Assembly: GCA_022511485.1 (NCBI GenBank)
Contig: JAFLUJ010000002.1
Location: 1-42,277 of the forward strand
Source of the DNA: Oscillospiraceae bacterium
GTDB lineage: Bacteria; Bacillota; Clostridia; Oscillospirales; Ruminococcaceae
DNA length: 42,277 bases
Reading direction: 5' to 3'
The notes beneath the pieces are model-generated. The model worked only from the letters and a program-made list of their open reading frames with translations. It was not told the DNA's origin and did not search any database. Position 1 is the stretch's first letter; every line of letters begins with the position of its first letter. Below, piece after piece: positions 7,825 to 16,449 of this stretch. The position numbers and the translations under genes were made by a program.

Positions 7825-8667
7825 CTATATCTCTACATGAGCATGACGTGTAACGTGACAGCCGATGTTGACCGCTACCGGAAGTCCTGCAATATGTGTG
7901 GGAGCCTCCTCTATCCCCACACTGAGCGCAGTGGTAGTCCCTCCGAAGCCCTGAGGACCTATACCAAGCTTGTTTATTCTTTCGAGTATCCTTTCTTCCA
8001 TGTCCTTATAAAGCTCCTTGGGATTTTTCACAGCCACATCACGACAGAGAGCCTTTTTCGCAAGATAAGCACAGTATTCAAAGTCTCCTCCTATGCCTAC
8101 TCCGATGACCATGGGAGGACAGGGATTGCTTCCTGCCTTAGAAGCAGTTTCCACAACAAAATCTTCAATATCCGTAATGGACGCCGAAGGAGTGAACATT
8201 TTCATTGCGGACATATTTTCACTTCCGAAGCCCTTGGGACATACAGAAATGGATACCTTATCTCCCTCAACTATTCTGGTATGAACAACAGCAGGAGTGT
8301 TGTCTCCTGTGTTGACACGCTCCAATGGATCGGATACTATAGAACAGCGGAGATACCCTTCTGTGTAACCTCTGGATACTCCCTTATTTATCGCTTCGGA
8401 AAGAGAGCCTCCCACAAAGTGGACATCCTGACCCACATCGAGAAAAATCACCGCCATTCCGGTATCCTGACAGATAGCAAGCTCTTCACTTTCCGCCGCT
8501 TCAATGTTGCGGACAAGATCGGAAAGGACCTCCTTTCCTGTAGGAGATTTTTCCGTTTTCAATGCACAGCCTATACATTCAGCAAGGGATTCAGGCAAAA
8601 ACCGGTTTGCTTTTATACAAAGGTCACGGACGGTATTTTCAATTTCGATAACATCTATTTCACACAT
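7825..8667 (-). CDS. class I fumarate hydratase (or related tartrate dehydratase) alpha subunit
   Basis: 280 residues, full length for the alpha chain of the two-subunit [4Fe-4S] enzyme that interconverts fumarate and malate. Cluster cysteines sit in AICQDTGMAV (about residue 66), NPCPP (about 182) and NIGCHVTRHAHVEI near the C-terminus; IGPQGFGGTTTALSVGIE is also family-typical. The start has GAGGAG seven bases upstream. The beta subunit gene normally follows directly, but here the RelBE-type operators begin 15 bases after the stop and no beta gene is found downstream in this window. It may be encoded elsewhere or lost. L-tartrate dehydratase alpha is the alternative. Confidence 0.88.
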   Translation of the reverse strand: MCEIDVIEIENTVRDLCIKANRFLPESLAECIGCALKTEKSPTGKEVLSDLVRNIEAAESEELAICQDTGMAVIFLDVGQDVHFVGGSLSEAINKGVSRGYTEGYLRCSIVSDPLERVNTGDNTPAVVHTRIVEGDKVSISVCPKGFGSENMSAMKMFTPSASITDIEDFVVETASKAGSNPCPPMVIGVGIGGDFEYCAYLAKKALCRDVAVKNPKELYKDMEERILERINKLGIGPQGFGGTTTALSVGIEEAPTHIAGLPVAVNIGCHVTRHAHVEI

Positions 8668-8700
8668 AAAAAACTCCTCTGTAAATTAAAACTTCTCCAT

Positions 8701-8861
8701 ACAGCCGCTGTTTCATTATATCAAAGATTTTTAATGACATCAAGGTCAGAATGAACAGCAAGCCGTCCTGATGTTTTTGCAAAGCAAAAACTCGGAAAAG
8801 CCGCTTGCGGCTTTTTTTGACGTGCATTAAAAATCTTTGATCTGTTTCAATCAGCGGTTGT
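8701..8861. repeat. long palindromic element, copy 1, with nested hairpin insertion
   Basis: Ends ACAGCCGC (8701-8708) and GCGGTTGT (8854-8861). The inner outer-stem of 17 bp starts at 8720 and is exactly complementary to 8825-8841. The second stem ACATCAAGG/CCTGATGT flanks the loop, which contains the conserved AATGAACAGC. Between the two stem segments of the 3' arm are about 50 extra bases (8775-8824) holding two further hairpins (TTTTTGC/GCAAAAA and AAAGCCGC/GCGGCTTT). Without them the element would be about 111 bp, like copies 2 and 3. In this copy the terminal repeats extend outward (ACTTCTCC). Confidence 0.85.
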
Positions 8862-8900
8862 AGGGAGAAGTATGACTTCATCAGATATATAAGTGAGCCA

Positions 8901-9143
8901 CTAAAAATCCTCGCCAGAACGGTCGTCGGAATCAGGATCTGCTCCGTCCAAAGCGCTGAGATCATCTAAATCACGGTCAAGATCATCTGCGCAGTCGCAA
9001 TCGTTGAAATATGTCTCATCGTCATCATCAAAATCGTAATCGTACTGCTCGATCTCCTCACGTTTTTTCATAGCATAAGCGGCAGCAGCAGCACCGGCAG
9101 CAGCAGATGTTATTGCCAGCATGATCGCACCAAAAGCTTTCAT
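8901..9143 (-). CDS. small membrane protein with acidic tail
   Basis: 80 residues. One N-terminal membrane segment (about residues 4-24, very Ala-rich) is followed by KKRE and then a strongly acidic tail with more than 20 Asp/Glu and two Cys. No family recognised. The ATG at 9143 has AAAGGAGT eight bases upstream on the minus strand, so it is preferred to the TTG at 9152. It is transcribed away from dnaA. The basic stop-transfer residues suggest the acidic tail is cytoplasmic. Confidence 0.7.
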   Translation of the reverse strand: MKAFGAIMLAITSAAAGAAAAAYAMKKREEIEQYDYDFDDDDETYFNDCDCADDLDRDLDDLSALDGADPDSDDRSGEDF

Positions 9144-9370
9144 GAAAATCAACTCCTTTGTTTTTGACAGAATATCTATGGTATTAGTATATCACATATT
9201 TTACAAAATTACAATAGTTTTTTTTGAAAAATTGTTATATTTTATAATGACTTGCCATTACACTCTTCCTGTTGACAAACAGTGGTATGATCGTTATGCA
9301 AACTGCGGTCTGAATTGCTATTCATAAAAATTTCACTTGTGAATTAACCGTAAAATAATGGCATTAATGC

Positions 9371-9399
9371 TTGCATTTGAATGAAATTTATGCTATAAT
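9371..9399 (+). promoter_or_regulatory. dnaA promoter
   Basis: TTGCAT (9371-9376), 17-base spacer, TATAAT (9394-9399), 35 bases before the dnaA start. No DnaA box is visible upstream of dnaA, so classical DnaA autoregulation from nearby boxes is not supported here. Confidence 0.75.
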
Positions 9400-9433
9400 A
9401 TAATAGTATATTATGCTGGATGAGAGGTGCGAA

Positions 9434-10789
9434 ATGAAATCCTTTGATGACGTTTTTGAAATGGTGCGGGAATACTGCATGGAAAAAATAGAAAAAGGGG
9501 AATTGACAAATGTTGCTTACAATCTTTGGATAAATTCTCTTAAACCAGTCAGTCTTGATGAGAATATAGCACATTTTTCCGTTCAGTCTGAATTTCAGGC
9601 TAACATCATAAAAAATAACTATACAAAGATAATTAAAGAGGCTCTTTATGAAGTCCTTGGCTTTGATGTGGAAATAGATATATCCGTTTCCGAAGCTTCA
9701 GAAACGGAAACAGATGAAGACGACGATCCGAGCAAAAAGAAGCCGGAGCTTGAAAGATTATTTTCAAGCGCTGAATACAGCTATACATTCGATACATTTA
9801 TCGTGGGACGTTCAAATGAGTTTGCATATGCAGCCTGCACAGCTGTTGCAAAGGATCCGGGAAGCGCATACAATCCCCTTTTTATACACGGACCTTCCGG
9901 TCTGGGAAAAACGCACCTTGTAACTGCTATCAGCAATGAAATAAAACGTCTCGATCCCGACAACAACATCATTTACGTCACCGGCGAAGCCTTTACAAAC
10001 GAGCTTATCGACGCCATCAAGCAGAAAAAGGACACCGGTCCTTTCCATCAGAAATATCGAAGCGCAGACGTCCTTATTATTGACGACGTCCAATTCATAG
10101 CGGGAAAGGAATCCACTCAGGAGGAATTCTTCCACACATTTAACGAGCTTCACAAGATAGGAAAACAAATAGTGCTAACCTCAGACCGTCCTCCCAAGGA
10201 TATAAAAACCCTGGAGGACAGGATCAGGAACCGGTTCGAGTGGGGTCTTATAGCGGATATATCCACTCCGGATTTTGAAACAAGGGTAGCGATCATCCGA
10301 CGGAAGGCAGAGCTTCTTGATCTTACTCTTACAGATGAAATATCCGAGCTTATAGCCAACAAGCTGAAAAGGGACATCAGACAGCTTGAAGGCTGCGTGA
10401 AAAAGCTTAAAGCAGGACAGCATCTTATGGGAACTCCCCCTACTCTGGCACAGGCTCAGAACGCTATCAGGGAGATAATTTCCGAGGAGCAGCTTCCTCC
10501 CATAACAATAGAAAGGATACTTTCAGAGGTTGCGGGAGTTTACGGAGTAACTGTCGAGGACATATACTCAAAAAAGAGAAGCGCGCAAATATCCATAGCA
10601 AGAAAGGTAAGCTCCTATGTTATAAAAGATGTTATGGATATGTCCTTCCAGTCAATAGGAATGGAGCTGGGTGCAAGAGATCACAGCACAATAATGTACT
10701 ACTATGAGGATGTCACCAAGCTGATAGCAAAGGATCAGCACACAAGGGAAATGATCGAGGATATAATCAAGAACATAAAGACGGTGTAA
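9434..10789 (+). CDS. dnaA: chromosomal replication initiator protein DnaA
   Basis: 451 residues. DnaA binds DnaA boxes at oriC, melts the origin in its ATP form and loads the helicase. Domain I is residues about 1-80, with an acidic linker ETETDEDDDPSKKKPE. The AAA+ domain holds Walker A GPSGLGKTH (about residue 155), Walker B DVLIIDDVQF and sensor motifs (LTSDRPPKDI). The C-terminal domain IV ends with the DNA-binding signature MELGARDHSTIMYYYEDV. Start choice: the ATG at 9434 has AGAGGTG at 9421-9427; the ATG at 9413 has only AT-rich sequence before it. oriC lies directly downstream. Confidence 0.98.
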   Translation: MKSFDDVFEMVREYCMEKIEKGELTNVAYNLWINSLKPVSLDENIAHFSVQSEFQANIIKNNYTKIIKEALYEVLGFDVEIDISVSEASETETDEDDDPSKKKPELERLFSSAEYSYTFDTFIVGRSNEFAYAACTAVAKDPGSAYNPLFIHGPSGLGKTHLVTAISNEIKRLDPDNNIIYVTGEAFTNELIDAIKQKKDTGPFHQKYRSADVLIIDDVQFIAGKESTQEEFFHTFNELHKIGKQIVLTSDRPPKDIKTLEDRIRNRFEWGLIADISTPDFETRVAIIRRKAELLDLTLTDEISELIANKLKRDIRQLEGCVKKLKAGQHLMGTPPTLAQAQNAIREIISEEQLPPITIERILSEVAGVYGVTVEDIYSKKRSAQISIARKVSSYVIKDVMDMSFQSIGMELGARDHSTIMYYYEDVTKLIAKDQHTREMIEDIIKNIKTV

Positions 10790-10842
10790 AATATAACTTC
10801 CGATACTTTTTTAACAGAAATATGCCTGATTTTTCTTCCCCA

Positions 10843-10935
10843 CCGCCCCTTGACAGGAGCTTAATAAAGTAAATCTCTTAATTTTACCAACTTTAGGGTA
10901 GAACAAGCCCGCGGGGGCTTCCCCGCCCGCATCGT
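10843..10935. repeat. ~90-bp GC-clamped dispersed repeat, copy A
   Basis: Starts with a CGCCCCTTGACAGGAGC hairpin, then an AT-rich stretch with AATAAA.TAAAT, then GGGTAGAACAAGCCC and the palindromic CCCGCGGGGGCTT. It aligns along its length with copy B upstream of mfd (42088-42176) and, in the first two thirds, with copy C (35411-35480). It separates dnaA from oriC. Confidence 0.7.
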
Positions 10936-10959
10936 AAAGGTGAAATTACAATCTGTTTA

Positions 10960-11150
10960 AAAATAAGTTTTCCACAGTGTGTGGAAAACGTTGTGGAAAA
11001 ATAAAAATCCTATGTTTTCTGCTTAAAAATATCTTATTACTTCTTGTATTATAAAAGTTTTCCACATTTTTAAGAGAATACCATTTTTTAGTTGTTGGTT
11101 TTCCACATTTTTTTCCTTTCCACATTGGTGACTTTGAACATATTCCACGG
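10960..11150. other. replication origin oriC (DnaA box cluster)
   Basis: Five exact TTTTCCACA DnaA boxes: plus strand at 10968-10976, 11058-11066 and 11099-11107; minus strand at 10980-10988 and 10992-11000. There is a near match at 11116-11124 (CTTTCCACA). The AT-rich stretch 11001-11057, between the two box groups, is the likely unwinding region. The dnaA-dnaN interval is the standard place for oriC in Firmicutes. No protein gene is supported between 10790 and 11443. Confidence 0.92.
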
Positions 11151-11443
11151 TGAAAATGATCTTTCCTCTTTTCAACGATCATGGAGGAAAAAAGTGTGAA
11201 ACGGCTGTCCCTTTTGCTGAAAGGTCCTGACAGGCTTTTCAACAGTTTGAACATACTCTACTGCTGCTGCTATTTATTATTTATCATTGATATTGATATA
11301 ATTGCAGCGAACCGAAACACGAAGATCAAATTTAACAAATTGCTTCTCAGAAAACAGGATATAAGAGATAGGGAGTATTGATATTTATCTTGCCTCCTGC
11401 TTCTTAAACATCTTGCTTCTGGCAGCTGAAAGGATCATGCTAT

Positions 11444-12550
11444 ATGAAATTCTCATGCAGACAAGCGGAGCTTAACGAAGCTCTTGCAAATGTATCAAGA
11501 GCAGTACCTCAGAAATCCCCTATTTCTGCTTTGGAAGGCATAAAAATTTTTCTGAACAAGAATGTTCTGGAGCTTACCGGCTACGATCTGGAGCTTGGTA
11601 TACAGACAAGGATAGAAGTGGTCTCCGAGGATGTGGGAGAGTGTATCCTGAACAGCAAGCTTTTCTGTGATATTGTCAGAAAGATGCCCTACGAAAAACT
11701 TGAAATAGAGATCGACGAGAAGCTCACTACTCTTATAAAAGGCGAAAAGGCAGAGTATAAGATTCTTGCGCTGCCGGCTGACGAGTATCCCTCTATCCCG
11801 GACGTTGACACCGGAGACAGCTTTTCCGTTTCCCAGCCCATGCTGAAAAACATGATAAATCAGACCATCTTTGCCGTTGCCGTTGTGGATAACAAGCCTA
11901 TCCTTATGGGAGAGCTTTTCGACATTATGGATCATAATTTCAACCTCGTAGCAATAGACGGCTTCCGTCTTGCAGTCCGTTCGGAAAGCATCGAATCGGA
12001 CGATCATTATAATTTTGTAGTAAAGGCGAAGGCTCTTTCCGAGGTATCAAAGCTTCTTAAGGATGAGGAAAAGGAAAATGTAACTATGCACGTCTCAAAG
12101 AAGCACATTATTTTTGAGATCGGCAAATACATGGTTTTGTCAAGACTTTTGGAGGGAGATTTCCACAATTACAAGGGATCTATACCTCCAAGTCACGATA
12201 CGGAGATCATCATCAATACCCGTGATCTTATAAACAGCCTTGAAAGATGTATGCTTCTTATCAACGAAAAGGCAAAAGCTCCCGTTAAGTGTCTTTTCAA
12301 GGACGGAATAGTAAAGATCTCCTGCTCCACTTCCTTGGGAAAGCTCAATGACGAGTTTACTGCCGATATATCAGGACCTTCCGTTGAGATAGGCTTTAAC
12401 TGCCGGTATCTTCTTGACGCCCTTAAGGCTTCCGAATCTGACAAGGTAAAGCTGCAGCTCAAGGGTGGTCTGTCTCCTATGAAGATAGTTCCCATGACCG
12501 GAAATGCGTATATTTTCCTTGTTCTCCCAATGAGATTAAAGTCTGAATAA
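11444..12550 (+). CDS. dnaN: DNA polymerase III beta sliding clamp
   Basis: 368 residues, the normal length. The clamp forms a ring around DNA that tethers the replicative polymerase and other partners. The three-fold repeated clamp fold is recognisable (N-terminal MKFSCRQAELNEALANVSRAVPQKSPISALEGIKI; ALPADEYPSIP; middle VAIDGFRLAVR; C-terminal MKIVPMTGNAYIFLVLPMRL). The start ATG has AAAGGA about 10 bases upstream. Order dnaA-oriC-dnaN is canonical. A short out-of-frame ATG at 11437 overlaps the start. The gene is followed by a short copy of the GC-rich repeat. Confidence 0.98.
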   Translation: MKFSCRQAELNEALANVSRAVPQKSPISALEGIKIFLNKNVLELTGYDLELGIQTRIEVVSEDVGECILNSKLFCDIVRKMPYEKLEIEIDEKLTTLIKGEKAEYKILALPADEYPSIPDVDTGDSFSVSQPMLKNMINQTIFAVAVVDNKPILMGELFDIMDHNFNLVAIDGFRLAVRSESIESDDHYNFVVKAKALSEVSKLLKDEEKENVTMHVSKKHIIFEIGKYMVLSRLLEGDFHNYKGSIPPSHDTEIIINTRDLINSLERCMLLINEKAKAPVKCLFKDGIVKISCSTSLGKLNDEFTADISGPSVEIGFNCRYLLDALKASESDKVKLQLKGGLSPMKIVPMTGNAYIFLVLPMRLKSE

Positions 12551-12552
12551 GC

Positions 12553-12590
12553 AAGGCGGCGAGGAAGCTTCCGCGGGCAGTCCGTTGCGT
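12553..12590. repeat. short copy of GC-rich dispersed repeat after dnaN
   Basis: GGCGAGGAAGCTTCCGCGGG and the following GTTGCGTA tail match the block after nifJ (2235-2275) in the same orientation. Confidence 0.7.
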
Positions 12591-12658
12591 AATTTTTTCA
12601 ATAAATTAAAATACGACACGGAAATAAACTAAATAGGAGTATGATTATAACTTAAAAT

Positions 12659-12868
12659 ATGGATAATACTGTTAATATAACTACCGAATATATCAAGCTT
12701 GACCAGCTTCTGAAATTTGCAGGAGCGGTGGCTATCGGTTCGGAAGCAAAGGAGCTTATTTCCCGGGGAAAGGTCTCAGTAAACGGAGAGGTATGCACAA
12801 TGAGGGGAAAAAAGATCCGTCCCGGAGATGTGGTCTCCGTAGACGGTCAGGAAATTAAAGTAGAATAA
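12659..12868 (+). CDS. yaaA: S4-domain RNA-binding protein (YaaA family)
   Basis: 69 residues, one S4 domain: the segment IKLDQLLKFAGAVAIGSEAKELISRGKVSVNGE plus KKIRPGDVVSVDG is the usual S4 RNA-binding surface. The family sits between dnaN and recF in many Firmicutes; its RNA target is not settled. An in-frame TAA lies two codons before the ATG, so no longer form exists. The only strong ribosome binding site (AGGAG about 19 bases upstream) is closer to a tiny four-codon frame at 12640-12654. recF starts one base after its stop. Confidence 0.93.
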   Translation: MDNTVNITTEYIKLDQLLKFAGAVAIGSEAKELISRGKVSVNGEVCTMRGKKIRPGDVVSVDGQEIKVE

Positions 12869-12869
12869 A

Positions 12870-13991
12870 ATGATAATTAACGATCTGAAAGTTCACGGCT
12901 ATAAAAACCTTGATGGCGTGGAAATAAGCCTTGATCCGAAAATGAATATAATTTGCGGAGAAAATGCCCAGGGGAAAACAAATCTTATCGAAGCTGTCTG
13001 GCTTTGCTCCGGGTGCAGATCATTCAGAGGCACAAGAGATAAGGATTTCATAGGCTTTGATAAGGATTCGGCTTCCGTGGAATTAAAATTTACCGATTCG
13101 GTAAGAACTCAGGAAATATCCTTTTCGGTAAAAAAAGGAGCTCTTAAGGATAAGCTGGTCACTCTTAACGGAGTGAAGCTTCCCCTGCTTTCAAAGCTGT
13201 TCGGAAGCTTCCGCTGTGTGGTATTTACTCCGGAGGATCTGAACCTGACAAAAGGGTCTCCCGATAACCGGAGAAGCTTCACCGATCTTTCAATAGCCCA
13301 GATAAAGCCGTCATATATAAGCGCCCTTAATAAATATAATACAGTTTTGTCCCACCGGAATGCCCTGCTTAAAAGCATAAATTTCGGAGGCAGCATAAAT
13401 GCCGACCAGATGGACATATGGAATGAGCAGCTTGCTCAGTCGGGAGCGTATATTTCCGTGCTGAGAAATACTTTCTGCGCTGTTCTGAATGATAAAGTAA
13501 GAAAGCTTTATGATACTATAACCGGCGGCAGAGAGGATCTCGAATTAAAATATCAGTCCACAGTCTATGACGACCTTACAGACGAGACAGACCACAAGGG
13601 CAGACTTGCGGAGGAATATAAACGCAGACTTGAAGAAGCGGTTGATTCCGACATAAAAGCAGGATTCACAACAGTGGGAGTTCATCGGGACGACCTTGGA
13701 GCATTTATAAACGGTCTCCCTATAAGGGAGTTCGGCTCTCAGGGACAAGCCCGTTCAGCAGCTCTGTCAATGAAGCTTGCCCACGCTCAGATAATAAAGG
13801 CAGAGTACGGAGAATATCCGGTGATATTGCTGGATGATGTTTTATCCGAGCTTGACCCTATGAGGCAAAAATTTATTTTAAATAATATAAACGATATGCA
13901 GGTGGTAATAACCTGCTGCGACAGCAGAACAGTTACTGACATGAGAGAAGGCAGAGTGTTCACCCTTAAAAAAGGAAGGATAAAGAAATAA
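12870..13991 (+). CDS. recF: DNA replication and repair protein RecF
   Basis: 373 residues. RecF is an SMC-like ATPase that helps RecOR load RecA at gaps. Walker A is GENAQGKTNLIEA (about residue 31), the ABC signature is FGSQGQARSAALSMKLAHA (about 290) and Walker B is VILLDDVLSELD (about 320). The gene begins one base after the S4 gene and overlaps remB by one base (TAATG), so yaaA-recF-remB are translationally linked. Confidence 0.97.
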   Translation: MIINDLKVHGYKNLDGVEISLDPKMNIICGENAQGKTNLIEAVWLCSGCRSFRGTRDKDFIGFDKDSASVELKFTDSVRTQEISFSVKKGALKDKLVTLNGVKLPLLSKLFGSFRCVVFTPEDLNLTKGSPDNRRSFTDLSIAQIKPSYISALNKYNTVLSHRNALLKSINFGGSINADQMDIWNEQLAQSGAYISVLRNTFCAVLNDKVRKLYDTITGGREDLELKYQSTVYDDLTDETDHKGRLAEEYKRRLEEAVDSDIKAGFTTVGVHRDDLGAFINGLPIREFGSQGQARSAALSMKLAHAQIIKAEYGEYPVILLDDVLSELDPMRQKFILNNINDMQVVITCCDSRTVTDMREGRVFTLKKGRIKK

Positions 13992-14242
13992 TGTATCTGC
14001 ATCTTGGAGAAGAAACAGTGGTCAGAAAGAAAGACATAATCGGGATCTTTGATATAGAAAACACATCCATAAGCAAGCATACAAAGGATTTCCTTGCAAG
14101 GTCGGAGAAAGGCGGCAGGGTCGTAACGGTAAGCTATGAGATGCCCAAGTCCTTTGTTGTGTGCAAGGAAAACGGCGGAGAGGAAAAGGTATATATCTCC
14201 CAGATCTCAGCGTCCACTCTGAAAAAGCGGGCGGCAGAATGA
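13991..14242 (+). CDS. remB: RemB-like extracellular matrix regulator (DUF370 family)
   Basis: 83 residues. MYLHLGEETVVRKKDIIGIFDIENTS is the family opening, followed by SKHTKDFLARSEKGGRVVTVSYEMPKSFVV. In Bacillus subtilis the remB (yaaB) gene is also next to recF; the RemA/RemB family regulates biofilm-matrix genes. Overlap of one base with recF places it in the same operon. Function here is by family only. Confidence 0.9.
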   Translation: MYLHLGEETVVRKKDIIGIFDIENTSISKHTKDFLARSEKGGRVVTVSYEMPKSFVVCKENGGEEKVYISQISASTLKKRAAE

Positions 14243-14262
14243 ATAAAAAAAGATAATAGCCT

Positions 14263-14372
14263 ACAACCGCAATCTTATTATATCAAAAATTTAGCCGCTG
14301 TCAAGGTTGAAATGAACAGCGAGCTGACCTTGACAACGGCTAAATTTTTGATTTGCTGTAACGAGCGGTTGT
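14263..14372. repeat. long palindromic element, copy 2
   Basis: 110 bp between remB and gyrB. Terminal repeats ACAACCGC (14263-14270) and GCGGTTGT (14365-14372). The inner stem has two arms of 26 bases (about 14282-14307 and 14327-14352) that are complementary at 25 positions. The loop contains AATGAACAGC. The 3' shoulder TTGCTGTAACGAGCGGTTGT is almost identical in copy 3. Confidence 0.9.
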
Positions 14373-14413
14373 AAGGCAAAGTATGATACAATATTTTATT
14401 TAGGAGGATTACG

Positions 14414-16369
14414 ATGTCTGATATTCCGAATAATGAGAAAGTAAACGAAGTATACGACGAAAGTCAGATACAGGTCCTGGAGGGACTTGACCCGGTAAGA
14501 AAGCGTCCCGGAATGTATATAGGCTCAACAGGTGAAAAGGGTCTCCACCATCTGGTATATGAAATTGTGGATAACGCCATCGACGAAGCTCTTGCAGGCT
14601 ATTGTACGGAAATAAAGGTCAATATCTTAAGGGACGACATTATTGAGGTCTCGGATAACGGACGAGGCGTCCCCGTTGGTATCCATCCTACCGAGGGAAT
14701 TTCCGCAGCGACTGTAGTTTATACCGTCCTCCATGCGGGAGGAAAATTCGGCGGCGGCGGATATAAAGTAGCCGGAGGTCTCCACGGCGTTGGTGCTTCC
14801 GTTGTAAATGCCCTTTCCGAATGGCTGGAGCTTACCGTCTATGACGGAAAGAACATCCACTATCAGCGTTTCTACGACGGAGGAAAATACGACGAGGATC
14901 TTAAGGTCATCGGCGATACAGACAAGACTGGTACTACTGTACGGTTCAAAGCCGATCCCACCATTTTCACAGAGACCACTGTCTATAATTATGAGACCCT
15001 CCTTAAAAGACTTCGTGAGCAGGCTTTCCTTAACGCAGGAGTAAAGATAATCTTCTCCGATCTTCGGGACGAGAACAATATCCAGTCCGAGGAGCTTTGC
15101 TATAACGGAGGTATCCGTCAGTTTGTTGAGCATATCCATAAGGTAAAGGGTCTGGAGGCTCTTTCCCAGGAGGTCATCTACCTCAGCGGACAGAAGGGAG
15201 ATTCCTCCGCAGAGATCTCCCTCCAGTGGAATGATTCCTACAACGAGGATATACGCTCTTTTGCAAACAACGTCCATACAATAGACGGCGGTACGCATGA
15301 GACAAGCTTCCGGAACTCTCTCACAAAGGTCATCAACGAGTACGGAAAGAAATTCAATCTTCTTAAGGATAACGACGATAAGCTTTTGGGTGAGGACGTC
15401 CGGGAAGGACTTACTGCTATCGTTTCCGTAAAGCTCACCAACTGTGAATTTGAAAGCCAGACTAAGGTAAAACTGGGAAATCCGGAGGCAAAGGCTCTGG
15501 TAGACGAGATCGTTACCGATAAGCTTATGTGCTGGCTGGAGGAGAATCCCTCCGAAGCAAGGACTATTTTCGATAAATCCCAGGCAGCTCAGAAGGCAAG
15601 AGAAGCGGCTAAGAAAGCCCGTGAGACCGCAAGACGCAAGTCTGCAATGGAATCGGCTTCACTGCCGGGAAAGCTTTCGGACTGCTCCGAAAAGGATGTG
15701 GAGCTTACCGAAATTTACATCGTGGAGGGAGACTCTGCGGGAGGCTCTGCAAAACAGGGCAGAGACAGACGGTATCAGGCTATACTTCCTCTCTGGGGAA
15801 AAATGCTTAATGTTGAAAAGGCACGTATAGACAAGGTGTACGGCAACGATAAACTTATGCCGGTAGTTACCGCTCTGGGAACTTCCATAGGCGAGGACTT
15901 TGACATCACAAAGCTCCGTTACGGCAAGGTAATAATCATGGCGGATGCGGACGTGGACGGAAGCCATATCAGAACACTGCTGCTGACCTTCTTTTTCAGA
16001 TATATGCGTCCGCTGATAACAAACGGAAATGTCTATATCGCACAGCCTCCCCTGTTCAAGGTCACAAAGGGAAAGCAGACGAGATATGCTTTCTCCGAGC
16101 CTGAAAGGGACAAGCATATCAGCGAGCTTAAAGGGGATAACGAAAACGCCAAGATAGACGTACAGCGTTATAAGGGTCTTGGAGAAATGAATCCGGAGCA
16201 GCTCTGGGAAACTACAATGGATCCCGCTACAAGAACAATGCTCAGGGTCACAATGGAGGACGCTGTAAGGGCTGACGAAATTTTTACAATCCTTATGGGT
16301 GATAAGGTAATGCCCAGACGTGAGTTTATTGAAAAGAACGCCAAGTATGTGGAGTCTCTTGATGTTTAA
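14414..16369 (+). CDS. gyrB: DNA gyrase subunit B
   Basis: 651 residues, the short Gram-positive form. GyrB is the ATPase of gyrase, which introduces negative supercoils. The GHKL ATPase motifs EIVDNAIDEALAG (about residue 48), DNGRGVPVGIHP (about 81) and GGLHGVGASVVNALS (about 120) are intact. The TOPRIM domain has EGDSAGGSAKQGRDRRYQA (about 438) and DADVDGSHIRTLLLTFFFR (about 513). Start ATG has TAGGAGG 7 bases upstream. It is separated from gyrA by two unrelated genes. Confidence 0.98.
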   Translation: MSDIPNNEKVNEVYDESQIQVLEGLDPVRKRPGMYIGSTGEKGLHHLVYEIVDNAIDEALAGYCTEIKVNILRDDIIEVSDNGRGVPVGIHPTEGISAATVVYTVLHAGGKFGGGGYKVAGGLHGVGASVVNALSEWLELTVYDGKNIHYQRFYDGGKYDEDLKVIGDTDKTGTTVRFKADPTIFTETTVYNYETLLKRLREQAFLNAGVKIIFSDLRDENNIQSEELCYNGGIRQFVEHIHKVKGLEALSQEVIYLSGQKGDSSAEISLQWNDSYNEDIRSFANNVHTIDGGTHETSFRNSLTKVINEYGKKFNLLKDNDDKLLGEDVREGLTAIVSVKLTNCEFESQTKVKLGNPEAKALVDEIVTDKLMCWLEENPSEARTIFDKSQAAQKAREAAKKARETARRKSAMESASLPGKLSDCSEKDVELTEIYIVEGDSAGGSAKQGRDRRYQAILPLWGKMLNVEKARIDKVYGNDKLMPVVTALGTSIGEDFDITKLRYGKVIIMADADVDGSHIRTLLLTFFFRYMRPLITNGNVYIAQPPLFKVTKGKQTRYAFSEPERDKHISELKGDNENAKIDVQRYKGLGEMNPEQLWETTMDPATRTMLRVTMEDAVRADEIFTILMGDKVMPRREFIEKNAKYVESLDV

Positions 16370-16370
16370 A

Positions 16371-16433
16371 ATAATGCATAATGTGTAATGCATAATGAGT
16401 ACATTAATTATGAATTAAAAATTACGCATTATA
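16371..16433. repeat. 7-bp-unit hairpin repeat, copy H1
   Basis: About nine consecutive 7-base units (TAATGCA, TAATGTG, TAATGCA, TAATGAG, then complementary ATTAATT-type units) lie between gyrB and the Rpn gene. The two halves are roughly complementary and can fold into one hairpin of about 28 bp. Confidence 0.75.
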
Positions 16434-16449
16434 CGGGGAGGGTAGGCTT

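Noticed and set aside
7822..8754. A 310-residue plus-strand open frame
   Set aside because: It is the antisense shadow of the fumarase alpha gene, which has intact cluster cysteines and a good start.
9153..9433. A second origin segment upstream of dnaA
   Set aside because: No TTATCCACA- or TTTTCCACA-like box could be found there; all boxes lie downstream of dnaA.
11181..11381. A 66-codon frame between oriC and dnaN
   Set aside because: Starts without a ribosome binding site inside the origin region and its composition is low-complexity; no family resemblance.
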